From contig CAVVNF010000003.1 of assembly GCA_963749535.1 (NCBI GenBank), forward strand, positions 1-64,000: a stretch of DNA of 64,000 nt. The letters run 5' to 3'. Position 1 is the first letter of the stretch; each line of letters opens with the position of its first letter. Below the pieces are notes generated by a model, which saw only the letters and a list, made by a program, of their open reading frames with translations, searched no databases and was not told the origin of the DNA. Below, one piece after another: positions 35,301 through 43,547 of this stretch. A program made the position numbers and the translations under genes. Source of the DNA: Chersky-299 sp963749535 (GTDB lineage Bacteria > Actinomycetota > Thermoleophilia > RBG-16-64-13).

Positions 35301-36119
35301 ATGAGTAGATCCGAGCACATACGCTGCCGCGATTGCCAGGCTTTGAACGACCCGGGAAGCGTGTTCTGCGCGCGGTGCGGGTCTTCCCTGCGCGGACAAG
35401 GCCAAAGAGGAGTCGCCTACCATCCGCGCCGCCGCGGGCCTGGCCGCATCTTGCTGCGGTTCGCCTTGGCTCTGGTCTTGATCGGGGTCATGTTCGGGCT
35501 CGCGTACGTCGTCCTGCGAAGTACCCACGCCGGTCAGAGCGTGGCGAGTAATTCCAGCGTCACAGGCACCCTAGCGTCCACGAGCACCACCCTTGCCTCA
35601 AGTGGCTCAGCCGCCGGTTCCCCCGACGCAACCGCCTCCGCCTCTGGAGACACCATGCTCACCACGACACCGCTTTCGCCGATCACGCCCGAGAGCGAGA
35701 GCGCGTCGTCGTCGCTCCAGACGGCGACCGCATACAATTTCGGCCCTCAGAATCTCTCCGACGACGACCTGACGAGCGTCTGGAGTGAGGGGGTGGCGGG
35801 CACCGGCATCGGGGAGTGGGTGCGGTTCGACTTCTCTCTCTCCGTGCAGCTCGCCCGCATGGAGATCTTCAACGGCAACCAGAAGAGCAAGACTATGTTC
35901 ACTGCCGACCCCCGCGTGCGCTCGTTGCGCATCGAGTACTCGAACGGTGCGGTGCAGATCGTCGAGCTCCGCGACACAGAGGACGTCCAATACGTGAACA
36001 CACTCCAGAGGTCCACCGACTGGATCCGGCTCACGATCCTCTCTGTCTACCCAAACTACACCACTCCGGATACCTCGCTTTCGGAGGTGCGTTTCTACGC
36101 GCTTCCTGCCCAGCCGTAA
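35301..36119 (+). CDS. Zinc-ribbon, single-pass membrane protein with discoidin-like C-terminal domain
   Basis: The 272-residue protein has an N-terminal zinc ribbon (IRCRDCQALNDPGSVFCARC), a basic linker, one membrane segment (FALALVLIGVMFGLAYVVL, about residues 54-72), a 70-residue Ser/Thr/Ala linker, and an F5/8-type C (discoidin/NADase-type glycan-binding) domain: NLSDDDLTSVWSEG, WVRFDFSLSVQLARMEIFNG, WIRLTILSVYP and SLSEVRFYAL. The zinc end should be cytoplasmic and the discoidin domain outside. Such proteins occur widely in anaerobic Gram-positive bacteria with unknown roles, probably cell-surface glycan binding. Its end overlaps dinB tail to tail. Confidence 0.72.
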   Translation: MSRSEHIRCRDCQALNDPGSVFCARCGSSLRGQGQRGVAYHPRRRGPGRILLRFALALVLIGVMFGLAYVVLRSTHAGQSVASNSSVTGTLASTSTTLASSGSAAGSPDATASASGDTMLTTTPLSPITPESESASSSLQTATAYNFGPQNLSDDDLTSVWSEGVAGTGIGEWVRFDFSLSVQLARMEIFNGNQKSKTMFTADPRVRSLRIEYSNGAVQIVELRDTEDVQYVNTLQRSTDWIRLTILSVYPNYTTPDTSLSEVRFYALPAQP

Positions 36120-37375
36120 GACCGAGCCGCCCCCCGATGGATGGCGTCCTTGCCGTACTTATCCCTGATGGCGTCGAGCTTGAGATCGAGTTCGCGCAGC
36201 AAAGGCAACTCCTGGTCGAAGAGGTCATCCTGCCACGCTCGCGGCACCAGATTGCTCACTCCTACCCCTATCAGCCGCAGGTGATAACGCCGCTTACGGC
36301 CTTGCCGGAACAGCTCGAGTACCTCCCGGAACAAGATCTCGTCCACGTCTAACGGCCTGGACAAGGCGTGTGAGCACGTGTGGGTGACAAAATCCGAGTA
36401 CCGGATCTTGATAATGACCGTACGGGCTTCCAGCCGTTTGTGCCGGAGCCGCCGGCACACATCCTCGGTGAGAGCGATCAGGGTCGACTCGAGAATACTG
36501 ACGTCGCCGGTGTCTTCGTCGAAGGTATGCTCGCGAGAGATGGATTTAACCTCTGTATGTGGTACCACCTGACGAGGATCCTCGCCCCGAGCCCTATGGG
36601 CCAACATCTCTCCCCACTCACCGAACGACAGCCGCAGGAGATGCGGGGGCACTCGGACCAGATCGTCCACGGTAGCGACCCCGCGATCACGCAACTGCTG
36701 CAGCAACGCCGGCCCTACACCTGGTAGCCGTTCCACCGGCAAAGGAGCCAGGAATTCGGCCTCTTTACCCGGAAAGACCACGGTGAAGCCTGCCGGTTTT
36801 TGATGATCGGAGGCGACTTTGGCTACCAGCTTGTTGGTGGCTAAGCCCACGGAGATACTCAGGTTCAGCTCATCCTGCACCCGTCGCTGGATGAGACGGG
36901 CCGTCCGCACCGGCGAGCCGAAGAGCTGCTCGGTGCCGGTGAGGTCTACATAAGCCTCATCCAGGCTCATCTGCTCCACCAGGGGTGAGTAGTCTTCCAG
37001 CATAGTCATGAGGCGCCGTGAATATTCCTGGTAGAGATGATGATTGCCGGTTATGAAGACCCCGTTGGGGCAGAGGCGGCGGGCGGTGCGGAGCGGCAAG
37101 GCCGAATGGACCCCGTAGCGCCGGGCGACATAATTAGCAGTGGCAACCACTCCCCTCTCCCCGCCACCCACGATGACCGGCTTCCCGCGCAGAGAAGGAT
37201 CCAGATTCTCTTCGACCGCAGCGAAGAAGGCGTCGAAATCGAGGTGAGCTATGACCCGATATGGAGCCCGAGGCCGCTGAGACAGCCGCTGGGACCGCCG
37301 AGGCAACCGTTGGGACTCCTCGGGCAGCCGCTGGGACCGCTGAGGCAGACTTTGGGATTTGACCTGCCCGTTCAT
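36095..37375 (-). CDS. dinB: DNA polymerase IV
   Basis: A Y-family translesion polymerase. Motifs: IAHLDFDAFFAAVEE, VVATANYVARRYGVHSAL, the catalytic QMSLDEAYVDLT, ISVGLATNKLVAKVASD, LPVERLPGVGPALLQQL (HhH) and the little-finger SREHTFDEDTGD. ATG 37375 is chosen as start: the longer frame (TTG 37411) would translate the promoter. The first 35 residues carry a heptad repeat of the LPxRSQR type, absent from the family. The LexA box lies directly upstream, so the gene should be SOS-induced. It ends with an extra 40 residues after the little finger. Confidence 0.93.
   Translation of the reverse strand: MNGQVKSQSLPQRSQRLPEESQRLPRRSQRLSQRPRAPYRVIAHLDFDAFFAAVEENLDPSLRGKPVIVGGGERGVVATANYVARRYGVHSALPLRTARRLCPNGVFITGNHHLYQEYSRRLMTMLEDYSPLVEQMSLDEAYVDLTGTEQLFGSPVRTARLIQRRVQDELNLSISVGLATNKLVAKVASDHQKPAGFTVVFPGKEAEFLAPLPVERLPGVGPALLQQLRDRGVATVDDLVRVPPHLLRLSFGEWGEMLAHRARGEDPRQVVPHTEVKSISREHTFDEDTGDVSILESTLIALTEDVCRRLRHKRLEARTVIIKIRYSDFVTHTCSHALSRPLDVDEILFREVLELFRQGRKRRYHLRLIGVGVSNLVPRAWQDDLFDQELPLLRELDLKLDAIRDKYGKDAIHRGAARSYGWAGSA
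37265..37348 (-). repeat. Four 21-bp tandem repeats inside the 5' end of dinB
   Basis: Units at 37265, 37286, 37307 and 37328 (plus-strand starts) share the pattern CCGCTGGGACCGC-GAGGCA and are imperfect copies. On the coding strand they encode seven-residue units LPQRSQR, LPEESQR, LPRRSQR and LSQRPRA. The repeat keeps the reading frame and sits between the start codon and the polymerase core. Confidence 0.8.
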
Positions 37376-37382
37376 ACGCGCA

Positions 37383-37411
37383 AGGATAACCGAACATTTG
37401 TTCGTTGACAA
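37383..37411 (-). promoter_or_regulatory. LexA-controlled promoter of dinB
   Basis: On the minus strand TTGTCA (37411-37406) and TATCCT (37388-37383) are separated by exactly 17 bases. Within the spacer is CGAACAAATGTTCG (37404-37391), a perfect palindromic outer half-pair GAAC-N4-GTTC, matching the LexA box of Bacillus and actinobacteria. Only seven bases separate the -10 box from the ATG at 37375, with no ribosome binding site, so the transcript should be leaderless. Confidence 0.82.
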
Positions 37412-37722
37412 GCCTCCGCTCCCCCTCGATTCTTTGCTGCGTCAGCCGCAGCCTTGCACGCCCCACCGCCGAGTGCGCGATGCCCTATCCCGTGAGGTCG
37501 GGCACAGTCGATTGGTCACCCCTAAACCTTCACAGCCAATTACATTCTCTTGGCCGCTGTGATTATCTATTTTTGTGACCAAGGTTAAGAAGGCCCGGGC
37601 TCGGGCAAGATGGCATAAGCAATCAAGGCGAGCCGGCTTTCTCGCGATGACGGTTACGCCCTTGTGCTGCACTTTCGCGACAGGTTCACTAGTCAATCGA
37701 GGAAGTCAAAGCCATTCACTCA
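37412..37722. other. 311-bp gene-free stretch with nested inverted repeats and a weak promoter
   Basis: No credible coding frame is present. GGTCAC (37514) pairs with GTGACC (37575), and inside it CACAGC (37531) pairs with GCTGTG (37556), giving a nested dyad. TTACAT (37540-37545) and TATCTA (37564-37569), 18 bases apart, form a possible promoter towards the SanA-like gene and overlap the dyad. Confidence 0.35.
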
Positions 37723-38313
37723 TTGCCTGGACGAATCATCCTCTGGACCCTTGTCGGTTTTATCGGTCTGGTTCTCGCACTTGGCCTGTTCGCATTGATC
37801 GTCAACGTGCTCATGGTCAAAGAGACTCGGCCTTTCATCGTTTCAACCGCAGCGGCAGCTCCTTCGGCCGAGATGGCCATCGTCCCCGGTGCCTCCGTGC
37901 TCGCTGACGGCACTCCTACGCCGATGATGCTCGACCGCATGGACACCGCGATCGCCCTGTTCCGAAGCGGCAAAGTGAACACCATCGACCTTTCCGGATA
38001 CCCCGACGAAGTGAGCTTCATGACCCGCTACGCGACTGAAGCCGGCGTGCCCGGATCCGCCCTACTCGCCGATCCAGCCGGATCCGACACCTATGACACC
38101 ATGGCAAACGCTCGCAAGCTGTTCCAGGCGAAGAAGGCGCTCATCTGCACCCAGCGCTTTCACCTCTCCCGTGCGGTGTACCTTGCCCGCTCGTTTGGCA
38201 TCGACGCCACGGGCGTGCCAGCCGACACCCGCCCCTATCCTGGAACCATGTTCGAGACCACGTGGCGGGAACGGGGAGCACGGGTGAAGGCATTCCTGCA
38301 AGTGCATTTCTAG
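37723..38313 (+). CDS. SanA/YdcF-like DUF218 membrane-anchored protein
   Basis: A single membrane segment (ILWTLVGFIGLVLALGLFAL) anchors a DUF218 domain with MAIVPGASVLADGTPTPMML, RMDTAIALFRSGKVNTIDLS, AGSDTYDTMANARKLF, LICTQRFHLSRAVYLARSFG and GVPADTRPYPG. This order is typical of SanA, the family affecting vancomycin exclusion and envelope integrity in enterobacteria; the biochemical activity is not known. At 196 residues it is close to SanA length. The start is TTG at 37723, with GAGGAAG somewhat far upstream, so initiation is uncertain by a few codons. Confidence 0.75.
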   Translation: MPGRIILWTLVGFIGLVLALGLFALIVNVLMVKETRPFIVSTAAAAPSAEMAIVPGASVLADGTPTPMMLDRMDTAIALFRSGKVNTIDLSGYPDEVSFMTRYATEAGVPGSALLADPAGSDTYDTMANARKLFQAKKALICTQRFHLSRAVYLARSFGIDATGVPADTRPYPGTMFETTWRERGARVKAFLQVHF

Positions 38314-38508
38314 ACCGGGAAGACCCGCAATACCGCCCAACTCGGTCTCCTAGGGCGACCATCCGAGGACCGCGGCCGCGCGTCGATTGGACGCCATCAG
38401 CACCACCACCGCGTCGCCAGGCTCGAATGACCGGGATCTTTATGCCCGCCTCCGCCGACTACCCCCCGTTTGCGGCCCTATTCAGCCGTCCGCGTCGCCG
38501 CCGGGCAA

Positions 38509-39735
38509 TCACGAGTCCCGGCACTTCACGCTCAGGCCGACTCGGGCCAACTCCGCGTCGTAGTGCTTGGCCATCGTGCCCCAGTCGTATCGCGCCACCC
38601 AGGTACGCTGCCAGTCGATGGACCAGGCTTTTCCGGCCTTCAACGCCGCCGCCAGCGCCTCCACCAACTGACCCTCCTTGTAAAGCACTTCTTGATGCGC
38701 CTCCCGCGGGATCAGCTCGGGGTAGCTCAGCCCCCAGGGAAGCACCGGGCGGCAGCCGCAGTAGATCGCCTCGACCACCGCCACCCCAAAGAATTCGTGG
38801 ATTGCCGTTGACACGACCACATCGGCAGCCCAGAGCAACGCGGCGTACTCCTGGAACGAGTCCACCTTGCCCCACTGAACGATCCGGTCTCCAAATTCCT
38901 CGCGCGCTCGGAGAAACTCCGCGGTGGGGGTCCCCTGGTTAGGCCCGGCCATCGCGAGCCGGAAGCCGACGCCCCAAGCCTTGAGCTCTCGCAACGCCGC
39001 GAAGAGGCGGTTTGGGGCCTTGTCGTACTCCCAGCGCTGGTTCCACACGATAAGGGGTCCGTCGGTCGCATCGCCCCAGCGACCGTCGGCCACAGCCTGT
39101 ATGCCGGCGTCGCGGAACGCATCCAGCCGCCGAAGGTCGCAGCCAAGAGACAACACTCGGGATTTCCCGGCTATCTCGTCGATCGCCCAGGTGGGCACCT
39201 CGTCTGGCACCGCTGCCAGCAAGTCGCGTATGCCCTGGAGAAACTTCGTGCGATGGTAGTCGCTGTTGAAGAAGACGGCATCGGCAGAGAGGGCGCTCGT
39301 GAGGTTCTTCATGCCGTAACCGAGGTCCCGCTCCACCCCAGACGGGAGAGGGTACGTGAACTGGTTCTCGTGGAAGTAGACCGCTGCCGGGGCTCGTCGC
39401 ACCCGCGGTTCGGCCAGCGACAGCAACACCGGCAAATCCAGCATGTCCGAGGCGAAGAGGATGTCCGGCCCTCGACCGTCTGCGGCCGCCGCCTGGTTGA
39501 GCTGCCGCGCGAGGTTCACTGCCCCGCCATGCATCCGCCACTTCCAATGCCTGCCGGGCAGCGAGAATATGCGTACCCTGTGCGAGCAGTTGGCGGCCAA
39601 ACCCTTCAGGAAGTAGCGGTGGGATCCACCGAAGTACGGCTCGACAGCCCATACATCCAGAGCCGGGACGCCGGCGTTCAGTCCGGAGGGTGCTTCCCGC
39701 CTCAACGACCCGCTCCGCTGATCGCCACCGCGCAT
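38509..39735 (-). CDS. DUF3524 glycosyltransferase (tRNA-queuosine mannosyltransferase family)
   Basis: The N-terminal DUF3524 domain shows LDVWAVEPYFGGSHRYFLKG, RIFSLPGRHWKWRMHGGAV, LFASDMLDLPVLLSLAEP, YFHENQFTYPLPSGVERDLG and FNSDYHRTKFLQGI. The C-terminal GT4-type half has VWNQRWEYDKAPNRLFAAL and STAIHEFFGVAVVEAIYCG. The eukaryotic member is known as the enzyme that mannosylates queuosine in tRNA-Asp; bacterial members are presumed to act likewise. Start at ATG 39735, since the earlier residues are Arg-rich and unconserved. Stands divergent from nfo. Confidence 0.85.
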   Translation of the reverse strand: MRGGDQRSGSLRREAPSGLNAGVPALDVWAVEPYFGGSHRYFLKGLAANCSHRVRIFSLPGRHWKWRMHGGAVNLARQLNQAAAADGRGPDILFASDMLDLPVLLSLAEPRVRRAPAAVYFHENQFTYPLPSGVERDLGYGMKNLTSALSADAVFFNSDYHRTKFLQGIRDLLAAVPDEVPTWAIDEIAGKSRVLSLGCDLRRLDAFRDAGIQAVADGRWGDATDGPLIVWNQRWEYDKAPNRLFAALRELKAWGVGFRLAMAGPNQGTPTAEFLRAREEFGDRIVQWGKVDSFQEYAALLWAADVVVSTAIHEFFGVAVVEAIYCGCRPVLPWGLSYPELIPREAHQEVLYKEGQLVEALAAALKAGKAWSIDWQRTWVARYDWGTMAKHYDAELARVGLSVKCRDS

Positions 39736-39863
39736 TCCCGCGCCTTCCGATAGTCCATTACATGTCCGGGTATATTTTGCACGACGCCGGCGCGTGTACA
39801 CCCTGGCCGGCGATGCCATTCATCGTGCTGGCTTGACCCCAGCATAACTCGAAAGGAGCGGCA

Positions 39864-40835
39864 CTGGCCCGCATCAACTCTTTCCCGCCGGATCCCCCGC
39901 AGCCCATTCTCCCTCCGTACAAGCCGGGCTTACCCCTGATAGGGGCGCAACTCTCTGCCGCGGGGGGCTTGGCCAACGTTCCGGAGCGAGCCGCCGCGTG
40001 CAGGGCGGAAGTCGTCCAGATCTTCAACACCAATCCCCGGATGTGGCGCAGCTATGTGTACACCGAAGAAGACACGGAGACTATGACCGCCGCCCTTTGG
40101 GAAGCCGGCATTCCTCTGTTCGTGCACAGCATCTATCTCATCAATCTGGTATCACCCGATGAGACCCTCCGGGAGCGTTCCGCCCAAGCGCTCTCCCAGG
40201 CACTGCTGCTGGCGGCACGGACGGGGGCGCGAGGCGTGGTGACTCATATCGGCTCGCATCACGGAGTGGGCTTCGCGGCCGCGGTGCGCTGGGCGATTTC
40301 CACCGTCAAGGTAGCGCTGGACCTGGCGCATGAGAACTCGCAGGCACCTCTACCTCGGTTGCTACTCGAGAACGGTGCCGGTGCCGGCCATCTCGTTGGC
40401 GGCGATCTCTCGGAGCTTGCCACCCTGGTGGCGGCGCTACCCGGCGAGACAGGTATATGCCTCGACACCGCCCATCTGTTCGCCGCCGGGATCCCGGTCC
40501 ATGAGGCCGAGGGCCTCGAGCGACTCGTGTCCTCACTGCGAGCGCTCGGCCTTTTGGACGTGGTAGGTCTATGGCACCTGAACGATTCGAAGACCGCGTT
40601 CGCATCCGGTCGAGATCAGCACCAGAATCCCGGCGAAGGTCATATCGGCATCGAGGGCCTGGCCCGGGTAGTGCGGCACCCAGCTTTCCGCCATCTACCG
40701 TTCGTGCTCGAGGTCCCGGGGGCCGATGGCCATGGCCCCGACGCCCTCAATGTCGGGCGGGTCCAAGCAATGCGGGAGGCCTCTCCCGGCCCACCATCTC
40801 CGCCATCATCGCGCGCATCTCGTCAAGGAGCCTGA
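39864..40835 (+). CDS. nfo: Endonuclease IV (AP endonuclease)
   Basis: All zinc-site blocks are present: LPLIGAQLSAAGGLANVPER, VQIFNTNPRMWRS, PLFVHSIYLINL, VVTHIGSHHGVG, LLLENGAGAGHLVGG, GICLDTAHLFAAGIP, VGLWHLNDSKTAFASGRDQH and NPGEGHIGIEGL. Nfo nicks DNA at abasic sites. The open frame has no ATG, GTG or TTG before the conserved part until 39969, which would cut off the first strand. A CTG at 39864 with AAAGGAG five bases upstream is the best start. The last 89 bases overlap dat tail to tail; the conserved part ends before that. Confidence 0.88.
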   Translation: MARINSFPPDPPQPILPPYKPGLPLIGAQLSAAGGLANVPERAAACRAEVVQIFNTNPRMWRSYVYTEEDTETMTAALWEAGIPLFVHSIYLINLVSPDETLRERSAQALSQALLLAARTGARGVVTHIGSHHGVGFAAAVRWAISTVKVALDLAHENSQAPLPRLLLENGAGAGHLVGGDLSELATLVAALPGETGICLDTAHLFAAGIPVHEAEGLERLVSSLRALGLLDVVGLWHLNDSKTAFASGRDQHQNPGEGHIGIEGLARVVRHPAFRHLPFVLEVPGADGHGPDALNVGRVQAMREASPGPPSPPSSRASRQGA

Positions 40836-41654
40836 GGGTCACCGGCCCGGGATTGCTGCCTCGGATAACGACGCCGCCCACTTCGGCCACCGGAAGGATG
40901 TCCGCGGTGGTGGACGCAACGAAGAACTCGCAATCGTCGGCGGCTTCGCTGACTTCGTCGAGCGTGAACGCCCGTTCCTCACACGGGATGCCCAGTGCAC
41001 GAGCAATCTCGAGCACGTGCAGGCGCGTGATGCCGCCCAGGATATGCCTGTCCAGGGCATGGGTGCGCAGCACGCCGTCCAGCACCGCGAAGACGTTCGA
41101 CGAACCGCCCTCTCGCACGACGCCATCGGGAGCTACGAACAGCGCCTCCCAGGCTCCCGCTTCCCGGGCTTCCTGCTTCGCCATCACCGCGGCGAGCAGA
41201 TTGGTGGACTTGATGTCGCACCGCCCCCAACGCAGGTCTTCCACCGGATGCAACTTGATCCCCCCGAGGATGAAATCCGGTCGGGGAAATTCGCGCGCTC
41301 GCACGTATGCCAAGACGGTGGGATGCAGCTCAACGGGAAACGGAAAGTCCCGTGGGGCGGCACCGCGGGTCACCTGAACGTACACCGAGCCGTCCGCCAG
41401 ACGAGCCCGTTCGAACCAGGGTCGGCAGGACCTGCGCAAGGTCGTGCTCGGCCAGCGCGTGATCCATCCGGGTGGCGGCGAGGCTTCGGGCCAAGCGAAC
41501 CAGGTGGTCGTCTAGCCAGACGAGGCGGCCGTTCATGACTTTGATCACCTCGTAGAACGCCGTCTCCCAGTTGGAAACCGCGGTCCTCCACGTGCACCCA
41601 GCCCTCGGACAGGTCCCGGAACTCGCCGTTCAAGTACAGCAACTCACCGTCCAT
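40747..41654 (-). CDS. dat: D-amino-acid transaminase (class IV), two frameshifts
   Basis: A fold-type IV PLP enzyme that makes D-alanine and D-glutamate for the cell wall. The start (ATG 41654) reads LLYLNGEFRDL and VHVEDRGFQLGDGV. Dropping one T near 41555 gives YEVIKVMNGRLVWLDDHLVR. After a second break near 41420 comes VYVQVTRGAAPRDFPFP, the PLP lysine in DLRWGRCDIKSTNLLAAV, REGGSSNVFAVLDGV and ASTTADILPVAEVGG. The ITRG/VTRG and CDIKSxNLL blocks fit Dat better than IlvE. Adjacent to a divergent acetyltransferase. Sequence error is likely. Confidence 0.83.
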
Positions 41655-41686
41655 CTGTTAACCTCGCCTCACGTTTTGCACGTCAT

Positions 41687-42179
41687 GTGACAACTTTTCC
41701 ACGAGAAAGGGACTGTTCTTTGCCCCCTATCACCTATCGCGAAGCCACGACCGACGACGCCCCGGCCCTCCACGCACTCCTGGTCGAGATCATGCAGGAC
41801 CACGACGTACCCGCGCCCGCTCCGGACAAGCTGGCTGCGCGTGGTAGACGCCGCACTGGCTGCAGCCGATCATACCTTCCTGGTGGCGGTTGAGGGCGAG
41901 CAGATCGTGGGGATGTGCGCCCTTATCTTTTCGCTCTCCACCTGGTCTGCCGCGCTCGTCTGCGAGTTGCAGGACGTGATCGTGACCGCCGCCGCGCGCA
42001 GAACTCAGGTCGGCAGAGGGCTTTTGCAGACCGCCGAGCGCCTCGCCAGGGACAGAGGTTGCGAGCGGCTCTTCCTGCTGGCCGAATCATGGAACCTCGG
42101 AGCGCGGGCCTTTTACAGCCGGCTGGGGTTCAGTGAAAAGACGTGCTCATACTTCGAGCGCGACCTACTCGTCCAATAG
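41687..42179 (+). CDS. GNAT acetyltransferase, one frameshift
   Basis: The first frame gives YREATTDDAPALHALLVEIM. After dropping one C near 41838 it continues VVDAALAAADHTFLVAVEG, then CELQDVIVTAAARRTQVGRG with the acetyl-CoA loop RTQVGRGLLQTAE and LAESWNLGARAFYSRLGFS. This is a complete GNAT fold of about 155 residues. The TTG at 41720 with AAGGGA upstream is an alternative start. The substrate cannot be told; the family acetylates amines, antibiotics or protein N-termini. It ends 15 bases inside the convergent ftsZ gene. Confidence 0.75.
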
Positions 42180-43547
42180 GCGGAGGAACGAAGGGACCTC
42201 GAGGCCCTTCCCCTCCGGCTTCTGTGCCCGGCTCGCTGTTCCGGTCGCGGGATTGCCGGAAACGCCTGAAAAGGGCCGTTCCGCCGAGCGCTCCATCGGG
42301 TGGTCGACGGGCCGGTCGAACGCGTGCGGGCTTTCCACCTGCTCGGCTAACGCCTCCTCGCCGGTGGTGTCGAATCCAGCCGCTACCACGGTGACCCATA
42401 TGGAGTCCCCGAGCGACGGGTCCACCACCGCGCCGAAGATGATGTTCGCTTCCGGATCCGCGGCCGCATTCACGATCTGGGCCACCTCGTTCACCTCGAA
42501 GAGGGAGAGATCGTCTCCACCGCTGATGTTGAGCAGGATCCCGCGAGCGCCGTCTATGGAGGTCTCGAGCAGGGACGAGTTCACTGCCATCTCCGCGGCC
42601 TTCTGGGCGCGCAGCTCGCCATGCGCCTTGCCGATGCCCATGTGGGCCGTGCCGGCGCCCGTCATGATCGTCCGCACGTCGGCCAAGTCTAGGTTGATGA
42701 GTCCAGGCACGGTCACCAGGTCGCAGATCCCCTGCACCCCTTGGCGCAGGACATCGTCAGCCAGACGGAGGGCATCAATCATGGAGGTGCCGCGGCTGGC
42801 GACCGTCAGGAGCTTGTCGTTCGGGACGACGATCACAGTGTCGGCCCGCTGGCGCAGTGTCCGAATGCCTTCCAGAGCCTGTTGAGCCCGACGCTTCCCC
42901 TCGAAATTGAACGGGCGTGAGACCACGCCTATCGTGAGCGCGCCCAGCGACTTCGCGATCTCGGCGACCACGGGGGCGGCTCCGGTGCCGGTGCCTCCAC
43001 CCTCGCCCGCGGTGATGAACACCATGTCGCTGCCCTTGAGCATGGCTTTGAGCTCATCGTACGCGCCGATCGCGGCTTCCCTGCCCACCTTGGGGTCGGC
43101 GCCTCCGCCCAGACCCTTGGTGAGTTCGCGCCCTATGCGGATCTTGTGGTCGGCCTCGCACATCTGCAAAGCCTGGACGTCGGTATTGATCGCGATGAAC
43201 TCCACGCCCTCGAGACCCGCCTCCAACATCCGGTTGACGGCATTGGTTCCGGCTCCGCCTACCCCCACCACGCGGATGACCGCCGGAAAACTCCGCGACG
43301 GCTGAATAAGGGTCCGCCTCGCCGTGTCAGCGGGAGTGGCAGCGGCACGCGCGGCGCCGGCCGCCCGTTCCCGAGCAGATTCCTCCCGCACCAGAGCCGG
43401 AGCCGATTGGGCCGCCGTCTCCTGCCCGGCCGTTTCAGCCGATTCGTCCGCCGTTGCGTCTCGCGCTTCTTCCGACGGCTTGCCGCCGTCCGTCACGCGG
43501 AAAAGCGCGCTCAGCCCACTGTCTTTCATGCTAGATCGTTTTTCCAT
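42165..43547 (-). CDS. ftsZ: Cell division protein FtsZ with long N-terminal extension
   Basis: The tubulin-like GTPase of the Z-ring. Core motifs: VIRVVGVGGAGTNAVNRMLE, FIAINTDVQALQMCEAD, the tubulin signature AGEGGGTGTGAAPVVAEIAK, FNFEGKRRAQQALEGI, NDKLLTVASRGTSM and DLADVRTIMTGAGTAHMGIG. The C-terminal conserved peptide LEVPSFLRLLDE that binds FtsA or SepF is present. About 88 residues precede the core, against about ten in typical FtsZ; they are rich in Ala, Glu and Arg and look disordered. ATG 43547 overlaps the corrected end of the ParA gene, and GAGAGAGGTG precedes it. Not in the usual dcw setting. Confidence 0.92.
   Translation of the reverse strand: MEKRSSMKDSGLSALFRVTDGGKPSEEARDATADESAETAGQETAAQSAPALVREESARERAAGAARAAATPADTARRTLIQPSRSFPAVIRVVGVGGAGTNAVNRMLEAGLEGVEFIAINTDVQALQMCEADHKIRIGRELTKGLGGGADPKVGREAAIGAYDELKAMLKGSDMVFITAGEGGGTGTGAAPVVAEIAKSLGALTIGVVSRPFNFEGKRRAQQALEGIRTLRQRADTVIVVPNDKLLTVASRGTSMIDALRLADDVLRQGVQGICDLVTVPGLINLDLADVRTIMTGAGTAHMGIGKAHGELRAQKAAEMAVNSSLLETSIDGARGILLNISGGDDLSLFEVNEVAQIVNAAADPEANIIFGAVVDPSLGDSIWVTVVAAGFDTTGEEALAEQVESPHAFDRPVDHPMERSAERPFSGVSGNPATGTASRAQKPEGKGLEVPSFLRLLDE

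Noticed and set aside
41369..41654. Branched-chain aminotransferase IlvE
   Set aside because: The block after the start (RGFQLGDGV, then YEVIKV when corrected) and the downstream VTRGAAPRDFP and CDIKSTNLL blocks match D-amino-acid transaminase better.
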